Source of the DNA: Nanohaloarchaea archaeon PL-Br10_U2g27 | Lineage (GTDB): Archaea; Nanohalarchaeota; Nanosalinia; Nanosalinales; Nanosalinaceae | Direction: 5' to 3' | Assembly (NCBI GenBank): GCA_001564035.1 | Contig: LKMX01000020.1 | Location: 1 to 10,915 of the forward strand | Length of the DNA: 10,915 bases | In this document: piece after piece, positions 1-6,404 of the stretch | How positions within the stretch are numbered: the first letter of the stretch is position 1 | Layout of the letters: every line of letters starts with the position of its first letter | Notes under the pieces: generated by a model | What the model was told of the DNA's origin: nothing | Seen by the model: only the letters and a program-made list of their open reading frames with translations | Databases searched by the model: none | Position numbers and translations under genes: made by a program

Positions 1-943
1 AGATAAGATCTGTAAGCGACTCAAAAGGCTGAACAATATCATTGTTATCATATTTTACTGGAGGATTATCTCCTTCGGACGTTTCAACATGGATCTTATT
101 GTCTGTGACCTTCTCTAATCTGTCTTTGACTTTCTCCACTTGTGAAGCGGGTATCCAGCCTTCTACGATAAAGGCCTTGTCTGTTGTACCGAAGTTTAGC
201 GGCGCTTCTGCTTTCTCAATTCTTTCAGTAAGGTATTCTTCAACGTAAGCCAGTTTAGGAGCCCGCTTGCTTGACAAGTTTTTAAAGTCGTTTTCTAAGG
301 CCTGTATCTCGTTTTCTATCTCTTTTAATTCGACTGATAGTTTGCGGACAATGTCTGAAGGCGTTCCCTCTTCTAGCGATGGAGCTTCCAACTTTTTGGC
401 ATTCAACCTATTTATTTCGTCTTCAATAGGTTGTCTGTCGGACTTTTTGAAAACTATTAGGGAGGCCTGATTACCGTGGAAAGCATCGTAAAACTTGGTT
501 TGGGCTCTGAAATCTTTTTCCTTCCTTATTATCACGTAGTCGAGGCTTTCAGTTCTTTCCAACTTAGTAAGATCGGTTTCAACGCCTTCAAGTTTTGAAT
601 AAAATTTCTTTTTCTGTTTTAACCTGTTTTCAGAGTTTTTCAGATCTTCTTTTTCTGATTCAATTTCGTTAAGATTTTGAGAGATATTTGGAATGTTGTC
701 CCTTACTTCTTCCACAGAAGTTTTCTCTCTCTGATCTGAGGCCTCCATTTTAGAAAGCAGTGATCTGATATCCACCAATAGCTGGGAGATATCTTCAGAT
801 CCTTCCATTGGAGTCCCTGTCTCAAGCTCTCCGGAATATGTGTCAAAGTCCATTAAGCCTAAGCTGTATAGTTCGTCTACAACTGTTTCTAGGACTGTGT
901 AAGGCGCTGTAATTGAAAGCTTTGACATTTCTTCGGGCTTCAC
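1..943 (-). CDS. atpI: A/V-type ATP synthase subunit I, partial (C-terminus beyond the window)
   Basis: Subunit I (the eukaryotic 'a' subunit) anchors the peripheral stalks and forms the proton or sodium half-channels of the membrane ATP synthase. About 314 codons are open to the left edge; family members are usually 600-700 residues, so only the cytoplasmic N-terminal part is here and the membrane half is missing. Recognition rests on the N-terminal KPEEMSKL, a long coiled-coil stretch (roughly residues 65-110 and 185-225), then AFIVEGWIP and the segment PPVKYDNNDIVQPFESLTDL near the edge, which is typical of the family. I chose the GTG start because it keeps the conserved KPEEMSK segment and follows a strong Shine-Dalgarno match; the ATG 15 bases on would delete it. 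It lies 4 bases after the atpH stop in the usual archaeal H-I order. AGGCCT occurs four times in it. Confidence 0.93.
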   Translation of the reverse strand, partial: MKPEEMSKLSITAPYTVLETVVDELYSLGLMDFDTYSGELETGTPMEGSEDISQLLVDIRSLLSKMEASDQREKTSVEEVRDNIPNISQNLNEIESEKEDLKNSENRLKQKKKFYSKLEGVETDLTKLERTESLDYVIIRKEKDFRAQTKFYDAFHGNQASLIVFKKSDRQPIEDEINRLNAKKLEAPSLEEGTPSDIVRKLSVELKEIENEIQALENDFKNLSSKRAPKLAYVEEYLTERIEKAEAPLNFGTTDKAFIVEGWIPASQVEKVKDRLEKVTDNKIHVETSEGDNPPVKYDNNDIVQPFESLTDLI

Positions 944-945
944 TC

Positions 946-953
946 GATCACCC
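946..953 (-). promoter_or_regulatory. Shine-Dalgarno site of atpI, overlapping the atpH stop codon
   Basis: On the minus strand the junction reads GGGTGATCGAGTG. GGTGATC is complementary to the archaeal 16S rRNA 3' tail (GGAUCACCUCC, established knowledge). The TGA inside it is the atpH stop codon, so the ribosome terminates on the site used to initiate atpI. This supports the GTG start of atpI and translational coupling. Confidence 0.75.
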
Positions 954-1268
954 TAAAAACTCGTCTTCAAACTCTTCCATCAGAAAAGTTAATGCTTTTT
1001 CACTATTACCTGAGGCCTTCTCTCTGAACTCTTGAGCGCTTTCCTCTGCCTCTTCAAGCAATTCTTCCTTTTTCTCATCTAATTCTTTCTCAAACTGCTT
1101 GATTTCGCTTTTCTTTTTCTCCAATGCAGTCTCTCTCGACTCCTTTACAAGCTCCTCTGCCTTGGAATTAGCATCTCTAAGAATTTCTGCACGAGTCTCC
1201 TCTGCTTCTTCAGTTATGGCTTTTGCATCTTTTTCCGCTCTCTGAACCTCTTGGACTACTTCAGCCAT
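948..1268 (-). CDS. atpH: A/V-type ATP synthase peripheral stalk subunit H
   Basis: A 106-residue protein, almost entirely heptad-like charged helix (Glu, Lys and Ala rich) without Pro or long hydrophobic runs. That is the form of archaeal subunit H (AhaH/NtpF), which pairs with subunit E to make the peripheral stalk holding the catalytic head against subunit I. It starts with an ATG (MAEVVQEVQRAEKDAK) and ends EEFEDEFLG. The length matches the family (about 100-110). Its place directly before atpI, with coupled translation, is the standard archaeal operon order and is strong support, because the sequence itself is low-complexity coiled coil. A TATA-like element 28-35 bases upstream makes it the probable first gene of the operon. 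The strongly acidic composition fits a salt-in halophile (inference). Confidence 0.88.
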   Translation of the reverse strand: MAEVVQEVQRAEKDAKAITEEAEETRAEILRDANSKAEELVKESRETALEKKKSEIKQFEKELDEKKEELLEEAEESAQEFREKASGNSEKALTFLMEEFEDEFLG

Positions 1269-1295
1269 CGTATAAACAGCAAAAACTTAGAAACC

Positions 1296-1303
1296 TTATA
1301 AAA
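1296..1303 (-). promoter_or_regulatory. TATA-like box of the atpH-atpI operon
   Basis: On the minus strand TTTTATAA (within GGTTTTATAAGG) ends 28 bases before the atpH ATG. With usual archaeal spacing of about 26 bases from box centre to start point, transcription would begin about 5 bases before the ATG, giving a nearly leaderless mRNA. Predicted from sequence only. Confidence 0.6.
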
Positions 1304-1370
1304 CCACTCTCACCCTGATCTGTAAATCTATTTAAAAAAATTTCGACACCGCACCGGATTCGGCCACTGA

Positions 1371-1384
1371 TTAAAACCTTTAAA
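1371..1384 (+). promoter_or_regulatory. TATA-like region of trm1
   Basis: The run TTAAAACCTTTAAA ends 17 bases before the trm1 ATG at 1402. If TTAAAA (1371-1376) is the box, its centre is about 28 bases before the ATG, predicting a leaderless transcript. The second half, TTTAAA, is too close for that spacing. The 133-base divergent gap with atpH shows no other convincing element. Confidence 0.45.
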
Positions 1385-1401
1385 CCACAAAAATATTGAA
1401 T

Positions 1402-2484
1402 ATGGAAGAGAGAGGCCTGAAAATCTTTGCACCAAACGGAGAACCTCGGAAAAGCGACGAAGTATTCTACAACCCAGAAATGCTGGAAAACCGGGACATC
1501 TCACTTATCGCAGCAAAAACCTTCTTCCAAAAAGTAGAAATAGAACAACCAAACATAGCCGACCCTCTCTCAGGCACAGGGATAAGAGGCCTTCGCTACT
1601 CAAAACTCGGCAACGTCCAGTTCAACGATGCCAATCCGAACGCAGTTGAAAGCATAAGTAAAGGACTTGAAGCAAACGAGTTGAAAGGCGAAGTGTTTAA
1701 TGAAGACGCCAACGTTTTCATGTCGGACAGGCCTAACTACTTCCACTTCATTGACGTCGATCCATACGGGCCTTTTACAGACTTTTTGGATTCAACTGCT
1801 AGAGCTGCAAACTACCAGAGCTTAGTCGGTTTGACTGCTACAGATAACTCGGCACCAACCGGCAGCTACCCAACAGTATGCCAGAGAAGATACGGCAGCA
1901 AACCGCTGAAAAACGGTTTTATGCATGAAACAGCTCTCAGAATATATATCAAGGAGGCCTTCAGAAACTTTGCCCGTTACGACAAATGCTTCGAGCCCAA
2001 AATATGTTTCCAGCACCGGCACTATGCAAGGATCATTGGAAGAGTAACAGAATCCAAGAGACGCACCAACAGAAACCTCGACAACATCGGACACCTCAGC
2101 TACTGCAAAAACTGTGGATGGAGAAAACTTGAAAGAATAGAAAAATGCGGACACTGCGATTCGCAAACTACAATAGCCGGCCCTCTCTGGACAGGAAAAC
2201 TCGCCGACTCAAGATTCACAGAAAAAATGCTGGAAAACTTCCCCGAAAAATGGGAGGCCTCCCGGAAAATAGTCGAGCTCGTCGACTCTGAAGCAGAGAT
2301 ACTTACGCCGTTCTACGACCTCCACGAACTCTGCTCATACCACGGCCTACAAGTCCCAAAAAGAGACAAAGTAATCCAGGCCTTAGAAAGAAAAGGTTAC
2401 CCGGTCTCAAGGACTCATTTCGGGCCCAGGGGAATAAGAACAGATGCATCACTGGAAGATATTCTGAATATCATGGAAGAATAA
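1402..2484 (+). CDS. trm1: tRNA (guanine26-N2)-dimethyltransferase Trm1
   Basis: This enzyme uses S-adenosylmethionine to methylate N2 of guanine 26, between the D and anticodon stems of tRNA. The 360-residue protein shows the family order: an N-terminal segment with KSDEVFYNPEM (residues 17-27), the SAM-binding loop DPLSGTGIRG (54-63), an acidic DANPNAVE element (76-83), the catalytic DVDPYGPF (118-125), then LTATDNSAPTGSYP (144-157). A putative zinc-binding set follows at C235, C238, C249 and C252, and the C-terminal domain begins AGPLWTGKL. Length is normal for archaeal Trm1. I chose the ATG at 1402 rather than the in-frame TTG two codons earlier because of promoter spacing. The last 14 bases overlap the convergent ORF ending at 2471. 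Codons end mostly in A or C, unlike cca. It carries six AGGCCT sites in all three codon phases. Confidence 0.95.
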   Translation: MEERGLKIFAPNGEPRKSDEVFYNPEMLENRDISLIAAKTFFQKVEIEQPNIADPLSGTGIRGLRYSKLGNVQFNDANPNAVESISKGLEANELKGEVFNEDANVFMSDRPNYFHFIDVDPYGPFTDFLDSTARAANYQSLVGLTATDNSAPTGSYPTVCQRRYGSKPLKNGFMHETALRIYIKEAFRNFARYDKCFEPKICFQHRHYARIIGRVTESKRRTNRNLDNIGHLSYCKNCGWRKLERIEKCGHCDSQTTIAGPLWTGKLADSRFTEKMLENFPEKWEASRKIVELVDSEAEILTPFYDLHELCSYHGLQVPKRDKVIQALERKGYPVSRTHFGPRGIRTDASLEDILNIMEE

Positions 2485-2962
2485 CTTTTTTATCAGAATT
2501 TTCAAGCCCTTCATTTATTATCATAACAGCTATCTGATCATCTGAAGCATCCTCCGTATATTTACGTTCTCTAAACTGTTCCAATAAATTTTCTGTTGCA
2601 GGCCTAACATTTTCTCCATTTTCATAAAATTCAAGGTCTTCATAACTTTTCAGAGACTCTAAATAAGCCGTTACTTCAGGCTGGAATTCTCCTTTTTGTT
2701 TTGGCAGGTTTTCTAGGCCTCCATGGCGAAATATATCCCAGAACTGTGTTTCGGCTTCAAGTAAATCAGTTCTTATATTGAGTTCGTGTCTATCAATCAA
2801 AGAGGAAAATCTTTGAGACTCACTACTTTTCAATATATCTCGCCAGTAGTTCTCCGCAATCTCCTCAGCTCCGCTCCCAATTTTACAGTTATACATTTGT
2901 CTAATAGTTTCAACAGGTACTCCCGACATTTTACTATGTTTCTCATCATACTTGTTTTTCAA
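2471..2962 (-). CDS. Unrecognised protein, start uncertain; possibly the severed C-terminal half of the HExxH gene
   Basis: I do not recognise this family. From a TTG at 2962 it encodes 163 residues: charged, helical, no membrane segment, no Cys cluster (a single Cys), ending NEGLENSDKKVILP. The TTG has no Shine-Dalgarno match or clear TATA box at the right distance. The frame stays open upstream to the TAA at 3041-3043 that ends the preceding gene. Codons just before the TTG read like coding sequence (LASEHQELLEDIKAL, an amphipathic helix), so the true N-terminus may lie upstream, yet no ATG or GTG occurs in that stretch. It could be the second half of one gene interrupted by a stop, or a gene starting from a rare codon. 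Its stop overlaps the trm1 3' end by 14 bases. Confidence 0.55.
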   Translation of the reverse strand: MKNKYDEKHSKMSGVPVETIRQMYNCKIGSGAEEIAENYWRDILKSSESQRFSSLIDRHELNIRTDLLEAETQFWDIFRHGGLENLPKQKGEFQPEVTAYLESLKSYEDLEFYENGENVRPATENLLEQFRERKYTEDASDDQIAVMIINEGLENSDKKVILP

Positions 2963-3040
2963 GGCCTTAATATCTTCTAAGAGTTCTTGGTGTTCTGAGG
3001 CAAGGCCTAAAATTGTTTTGAAATTGTAGAAGTGAACGTT

Positions 3041-3412
3041 TTAGCCCCCGGTCAGTTCTTCGACCAGTTGATCGTCTTCAAAATAGTTTGTAGCGGTTGA
3101 AAACGCTTCACTATTTAACTCATTAACTAAGTCATGGAAATTGTCGGAAGTTTCTCCTAAAATCCTTCTATACTGCTCGAAATGAATATTCTCATGCTCA
3201 TAAACCACTAAGTCACTTAAATCATCACGCTGCAGTACTTCTTCTCCAATAAAAACCGTATCTGACTCCGGAAAATAACAACCATTACCGCGAGGACTAT
3301 ACCCATAGACTACCCTACCAGGCCTTTCAATCTCAACCCCTAACGCATCAAAATTGTGGTCCGCAACTTCAGCAAGCTGAACACCTTCTTCAGTCTCAGG
3401 TATAATCTCCAT
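3041..3412 (-). CDS. Small HExxH (zincin-like) putative metallopeptidase
   Basis: A 123-residue protein beginning with ATG (MEIIPETEEG). Its main feature is YEHENIHFEQYRR, with HENIH at residues 73-77 matching the zinc-binding HExxH signature. A second helix holds NELNSEAFS, so E98 or E102 sits where gluzincin-type enzymes place a third zinc ligand. The preceding VYGYSPRGNGCYFPESDTVFIGE resembles the beta-strand edge that lines the cleft in such enzymes. No signal peptide or membrane segment is visible, suggesting a cytoplasmic protein. It follows tfb on the same strand after 72 bases containing a terminator-like hairpin, so it may have its own promoter (ATAAAG-like DNA near 3450). The frame continues after its TAA into the next ORF. 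Peptidase activity is inferred from the motif alone; substrate unknown. Confidence 0.6.
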   Translation of the reverse strand: MEIIPETEEGVQLAEVADHNFDALGVEIERPGRVVYGYSPRGNGCYFPESDTVFIGEEVLQRDDLSDLVVYEHENIHFEQYRRILGETSDNFHDLVNELNSEAFSTATNYFEDDQLVEELTGG

Positions 3413-3468
3413 AACAAGAAATCAGGCCTCTCTATGAGATCACAAAACTAATAAAGAAAGATATGAAG

Positions 3469-3485
3469 GAGGGTTTTAGGCCCTC
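3469..3485 (-). terminator. Hairpin at the tfb stop codon
   Basis: On the minus strand GAGGG-CCTAAAA-CCCTC forms a 5-bp stem with a 7-base loop. It begins in the tfb TAG stop and is followed by a pyrimidine-rich stretch (CTTCATATCTTTCTTTATT). It is a plausible terminator or 3'-end processing signal before the HExxH gene. Confidence 0.5.
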
Positions 3486-4567
3486 TAATTCGATTTTTCT
3501 TCTAGTTCGTCTTCTAGGCCTAGTTTTTCTGCGAGTTCTTTGTAGCGGTTTCTGATGGTGACTTCTGTGACTCCTACTACGTCTGCTACTTCTCGCTGTG
3601 TTCGTTTTTCTCCTTCTAGGACTGCTGCGATGTAGAGTGCTGCTGCGGCGAGGCCTGTTGGTCCTCTACCGGAGAGTAGGTCTCTTTCGCGTGCTTCTTT
3701 GAGGATGTTTCTTGCTCGTGCCTGGACTTCTCCACTCAGTTGCAGCTTACCTGCGAATCTTGGTACGTAATCTTGTGGTTTGGCTGGCAGGATTCTTAGG
3801 CCTAGTTCTCTTGCTACGTATCGGTATGCGCGTCCGATTTCCCTTTTTTCGATTCCGGATGCATCTGATATTTCGTCTAGTGTTCTTGGTGTTCCTTGTT
3901 TTCTTGCGACGATGTAGATTAGTGCGGAGATGATTGATTCCATTGAGCGTCCGCGTACGAGGCCTTGGTCGACTGCTTTTTCGTATAGTCTTGCTGTTTC
4001 TTCGTGGACTGATTCAGGCAGGTTTAGGTTGGAGATCATTGAGTTTAGTTCGCTCAATGCAAATCCTAGATTCCTGTCTTTACTCTTTGTAAGTCTTTTG
4101 TGCCATTTACGCAGTCTGTAGTATTGTGCTCTTTTGTTTCCGCTGACTTTGTAGAGTTCTCCCGAGCCTTTTCCGATTTCTGTGGACATTCCCATGTCGT
4201 GTTTTGTGTATGTTAGGGGTTGTCCAGCTCGTGCTTTCTTTTCTTTTTCTTCTGCGTTGAATGCTCTCCATTCTGCGGATTCGTCGATTCTGTCTTCGTC
4301 GATGACCGTTCCACATTCTATACAGATTAGTTCTCCTTTGGCGCTGTCTTCTTCGAAGCGTTGTGCTCCACATTCTGGACAGGTTAGTACGGTGTCTCCT
4401 TCTTCTGCTTCTTCTTGTACTACTTCGTAGCCTTCCTCTTGTGTTTCTTCCGGTGTTTCAGTTTCTTCTTGTTCTTCTTCCTGTTTCCACTCCTCAGGGA
4501 TATCGTAGTCGTCTATCTGTCTCCTTGGGATATTCTCCTGTGCGTGGTCTTGTCGTTGGTCATCCAT
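3485..4567 (-). CDS. tfb: Transcription initiation factor B (TFB/TFIIB homologue)
   Basis: TFB bridges TBP on the TATA box and RNA polymerase to start archaeal transcription. The protein has 360 residues. A zinc ribbon uses C63, C66, C82 and C85 (CPECG, CIECG). The B-reader/linker follows with ESAEWRAFNAEEKEKKARAGQP. Two cyclin folds lie at roughly 164-258 and 263-351, each repeating the pattern with GRSMESIISALIYIVAR and GRGPTGLAAAALYIAAV; the second ends in the DNA-binding helix VTEVTIRNRYKEL. Typical TFBs are about 300-330 residues. The excess is an N-terminal arm of about 60 residues, very rich in Glu and Gln, before the ribbon. I kept the ATG at 4567; an internal ATG does not occur before the ribbon. 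Codons end mainly in A or C, suggesting high expression. The first 600 bases contain no AGGCCT. Confidence 0.96.
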   Translation of the reverse strand: MDDQRQDHAQENIPRRQIDDYDIPEEWKQEEEQEETETPEETQEEGYEVVQEEAEEGDTVLTCPECGAQRFEEDSAKGELICIECGTVIDEDRIDESAEWRAFNAEEKEKKARAGQPLTYTKHDMGMSTEIGKGSGELYKVSGNKRAQYYRLRKWHKRLTKSKDRNLGFALSELNSMISNLNLPESVHEETARLYEKAVDQGLVRGRSMESIISALIYIVARKQGTPRTLDEISDASGIEKREIGRAYRYVARELGLRILPAKPQDYVPRFAGKLQLSGEVQARARNILKEARERDLLSGRGPTGLAAAALYIAAVLEGEKRTQREVADVVGVTEVTIRNRYKELAEKLGLEDELEEKSN

Positions 4568-4594
4568 TTTTAGAATCAGTCCTCGGCAGTAATC

Positions 4595-4620
4595 TTAAAA
4601 ACTCCCCTAATCTTTATAAG
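4595..4620 (-). promoter_or_regulatory. Two candidate TATA boxes for tfb
   Basis: On the minus strand GTTTTTAA (4602-4595) is centred about 31 bases before the tfb ATG and would give a nearly leaderless mRNA. CTTATAAAG (4620-4612) is a better TATA match, centred about 48 bases upstream, and would give a leader of about 22 bases. Sequence alone does not decide between them. Confidence 0.45.
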
Positions 4621-4673
4621 TCTTTTCCCGAGTTAGATTACTCCTCAGTAGTTACTATCCACAGGTGCATTGA

Positions 4674-4681
4674 TTTAATTA
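4674..4681 (+). promoter_or_regulatory. TATA-like box of the AI-2E family gene
   Basis: TTTAATTA is centred about 26 bases before the ATG at 4703, the spacing expected for a leaderless archaeal transcript. This supports the ATG over the in-frame TTG two codons earlier. Confidence 0.5.
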
Positions 4682-4702
4682 CCCGCGGACAAAAACTTGT
4701 TT

Positions 4703-5740
4703 ATGGATCACGAGGAGCATTTGAGAGCTAAAAGAGAAACTTTACTAGTTGCACTGCTCCTTGTAGTCTGCAGCGTGCTTATTGTATACCCTTTTCTCGA
4801 CGCAATCGTTCTTGCCGCCGCTGTAGCTTATCTACTGGCTTTCGGACACTCCAAACTCAACAGTCGCGTTCAAAACAATACTTTATCCACAACCATTATT
4901 ATTTCAGGCCTTTTATCGATCATTTCTGTCGGGCTTTACTTCTTTATTGAAAATATTTTTGAGATCATTAACCGAGTGAACATGTTCGTTCAGACGATCG
5001 AAGAGCAGACTATTGCCACTCTTGAACCTCTAGACTTGCCTTCTTACTTTATCGACAGTATAAGCGATTTCTTTGGGCAGGCCTCTGCTTGGGCGACCGA
5101 TATCTTGCTGAACGTTTTTACGTCACTGCCTTACTTTCTGATCCAGGTAGGTATCTTTCTCGTAACTGCGATTTACCTTTACAAGGACCGTAGAAAAATC
5201 TATAACAGCATAAACTCCGTTATTAAGGGCTTACCGGCGACCGAGCAACGCATTATAAACTCTCTAATTAATTCTATCGACTCCATTTTCCGAGGAGTTT
5301 TCCTAACCCAGTTAATAGTTGCTGGAATCATGGGCGTAGCCGCAGCGATAGGGTTCTACATCATCGGCCTTATTACTACGCCGATTCCCTTGATCCCTGT
5401 CTGGGCGTTGTTAATAGCGGTTTTCGCGATCTTGCCTATTATAGCTGCTTTCATGGTTTACGCTCCTCTTGGAGCTTACTATATCGTTGCTGCAGAACCT
5501 TTGAAAGGAGGCCTGATTATTTTATATGGTATCGTAGTGCTCCAGATTTTGCCTGAACTATTTTTCAGGCCTTATGTCGGAGCTAAAAAGCTTAATGAGC
5601 ATCCTTTGATTATTTTCATCGGTTTTATTACAGGGCCTTTAGTTTTAGGCGTTAAAGGGATTGTTTTGGGTCCTTTACTGTTGATTTTGACTAAGGAGTT
5701 TATACTGAACTATACTGATCTCGTTTCCTCACAGGAGTGA
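4703..5740 (+). CDS. AI-2E family (PerM/UPF0118-like) membrane protein
   Basis: A 345-residue polytopic membrane protein with the layout of the AI-2E transporter family. There are two close N-terminal membrane helices (about residues 12-45), a third at about 62-82, and a long amphipathic region of about 60 residues (IFEIINRVNMFVQTIEEQ...). Another helix follows, then a cytosolic-looking YKDRRKIYNSINSV segment, and a dense C-terminal bundle of four to five helices. Family-like signatures are PLIPVWALLIAVFAILPIIA, PELFFRPYVGAKKLNEHPL and GPLVLGVKGIVLGPLLL. Length matches the family (about 340-370). Members export varied small molecules or ions, including Na+/H+ exchange in some halophiles; the substrate here cannot be told. 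It is transcribed alone, divergent from tfb. Its last 41 bases overlap the convergent nob1 3' end. Confidence 0.88.
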   Translation: MDHEEHLRAKRETLLVALLLVVCSVLIVYPFLDAIVLAAAVAYLLAFGHSKLNSRVQNNTLSTTIIISGLLSIISVGLYFFIENIFEIINRVNMFVQTIEEQTIATLEPLDLPSYFIDSISDFFGQASAWATDILLNVFTSLPYFLIQVGIFLVTAIYLYKDRRKIYNSINSVIKGLPATEQRIINSLINSIDSIFRGVFLTQLIVAGIMGVAAAIGFYIIGLITTPIPLIPVWALLIAVFAILPIIAAFMVYAPLGAYYIVAAEPLKGGLIILYGIVVLQILPELFFRPYVGAKKLNEHPLIIFIGFITGPLVLGVKGIVLGPLLLILTKEFILNYTDLVSSQE

Positions 5741-6149
5741 CTCCGCATGACTCGCATTTTTTGTCGGTTTGTTTCCCACAGCTAGGACACTTCATTTTCC
5801 AACTGATTTTTCTTTTTGAAGGCCTGTCTAGAAATCCTTCGACTTCTACGTTCATGTGATATGCGAGGTTTTGGAGCTCTTTATCATCCGTCATCAACAC
5901 CTTTTCTCTGTCAATAGCTAGCGCAACGAGAGACTGGTCGACTTTTGAGGCCTGAGAGCAGATCTGATCTGCTTTTTGGTTCACCTTGTTTAATGACGTT
6001 TTTGAAGGCTGGACAGTCTCAATATTCAGCGCGAGTCTGCTTATCTTTGAGCCTTCTGTCTTAAGCTCTCTTTCGACTCCCAGCGTGATTAAAGCTTTTT
6101 CTTCCAGGCCTCTGCCATGGATTATAACATTTGTGTCGACTACTTTCAC
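5700..6149 (-). CDS. nob1: rRNA maturation endonuclease Nob1 (PIN domain plus zinc ribbon)
   Basis: Nob1 cleaves the 3' end of precursor small-subunit rRNA in late ribosome assembly. The 149-residue protein has an N-terminal PIN domain: MKVVDTNVIIHG with acidic D5, a middle KVDQSLVALAID with D71, and LMTDDKELQNLA with D88/D89, the metal-binding carboxylates of PIN nucleases. A C-terminal zinc ribbon follows after RKISWKMK, with C121, C124, C132 and C135 (CPSCGK, CESCG). This two-domain order and length are those of archaeal Nob1. The start is a GTG at 6149, needed to retain the first PIN strand; a TATA-like TTTTTTAA about 23 bases upstream suggests a leaderless mRNA. It is divergent from the histone gene, sharing a 54-base control region, and overlaps the AI-2E gene tail to tail by 41 bases. 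Confidence 0.9.
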   Translation of the reverse strand: MKVVDTNVIIHGRGLEEKALITLGVERELKTEGSKISRLALNIETVQPSKTSLNKVNQKADQICSQASKVDQSLVALAIDREKVLMTDDKELQNLAYHMNVEVEGFLDRPSKRKISWKMKCPSCGKQTDKKCESCGVTPVRKRDQYSSV

Positions 6150-6151
6150 CG

Positions 6152-6202
6152 CAGTTTAAAGTACAGTTAAAAAATCTTTTAGTGTAACTGTTTACTGTTA
6201 AC
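6152..6202. promoter_or_regulatory. Shared divergent promoter of nob1 and the histone gene with repeated CAGTT elements
   Basis: The 54 bases between the two starts contain one A/T core, TTAAAAAATC at 6167-6176. It is about 23 bases from the nob1 GTG and about 32 from the histone ATG, so it could serve both strands. CAGTT (6152, 6164) lies on the nob1 side; AACTGT (6186) and CTGTTAAC (6195) lie on the histone side. ACAGTTA (6163-6169) and TAACTGT (6185-6191) form a 7-base inverted repeat around the core. The arrangement resembles an operator; no regulator is identified. Confidence 0.5.
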
Positions 6203-6203
6203 A

Positions 6204-6404
6204 ATGAAACTACCTAAAGCAGCAGTCGAAAGAATAATAAGAAATGCTGGCGCGGAAAGAGTGTCCGGCGAAGCAGTCGAAGAACTAAGGAGCGCTATAG
6301 AAGAACTTGGAGCAGAAATAGCGGCTGACGCGTCAGAGATGGCGGATTACGCAGGCAGAAAAACAATTGAAAAAGAAGATATCGACATGGCGGTGAGACA
6401 CTGA
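6204..6404 (+). CDS. Archaeal histone
   Basis: A 66-residue single histone fold, close to the 66-70 residues of archaeal histones such as HMfB. It shows the N-terminal LPKAAVERIIRNAGAERVS (helix 1 and loop 1 with R19), the long middle helix EAVEELRSAIEELGAEIA, and the loop 2 / helix 3 signature AGRKTIEKEDIDMAV, whose RKT (52-54) contacts DNA in known structures. There are no N- or C-terminal tails. The protein is distinctly acidic for a histone, consistent with a high-salt cytoplasm (inference). The first ATG fits, lying about 32 bases after a TATA-like element. Its stop overlaps the start of a 15-codon micro-ORF (TGATG) leading into aIF5A, so histone and aIF5A are probably on one mRNA. Confidence 0.93.
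   Translation: MKLPKAAVERIIRNAGAERVSGEAVEELRSAIEELGAEIAADASEMADYAGRKTIEKEDIDMAVRH

Noticed and set aside
42..470. Two + strand ORFs of 67-68 codons
   Set aside because: They lie antisense within atpI, whose minus-strand product is clearly recognisable; the + products resemble nothing.
1269..1401. Possible small RNA or box C/D element in the GC-rich patch of the atpH/trm1 spacer
   Set aside because: No extended stem and no convincing C and D boxes were seen; the patch is short.
1822..2166. Minus-strand ORF of 114 codons
   Set aside because: It is antisense to the conserved core of trm1 and has a Cys/Phe/Val-rich product typical of a shadow frame.
3041..3043. A recoded stop (pyrrolysine or alternative code) between the HExxH ORF and the next
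   Set aside because: The codon is TAA, not the TAG used for pyrrolysine, and other genes here use TAA, TAG and TGA as normal stops.
3712..4430. Several ORFs on both strands across tfb
   Set aside because: All overlap the TFB zinc ribbon and cyclin repeats in other frames; the skewed codon use of tfb keeps the other frames open.
4363..4731. + strand ORF of 122 codons covering the tfb promoter
   Set aside because: It runs antisense through the tfb N-terminus and into the start of the AI-2E gene; its Leu/Val-rich product is the reverse of the Glu/Gln-rich TFB arm.
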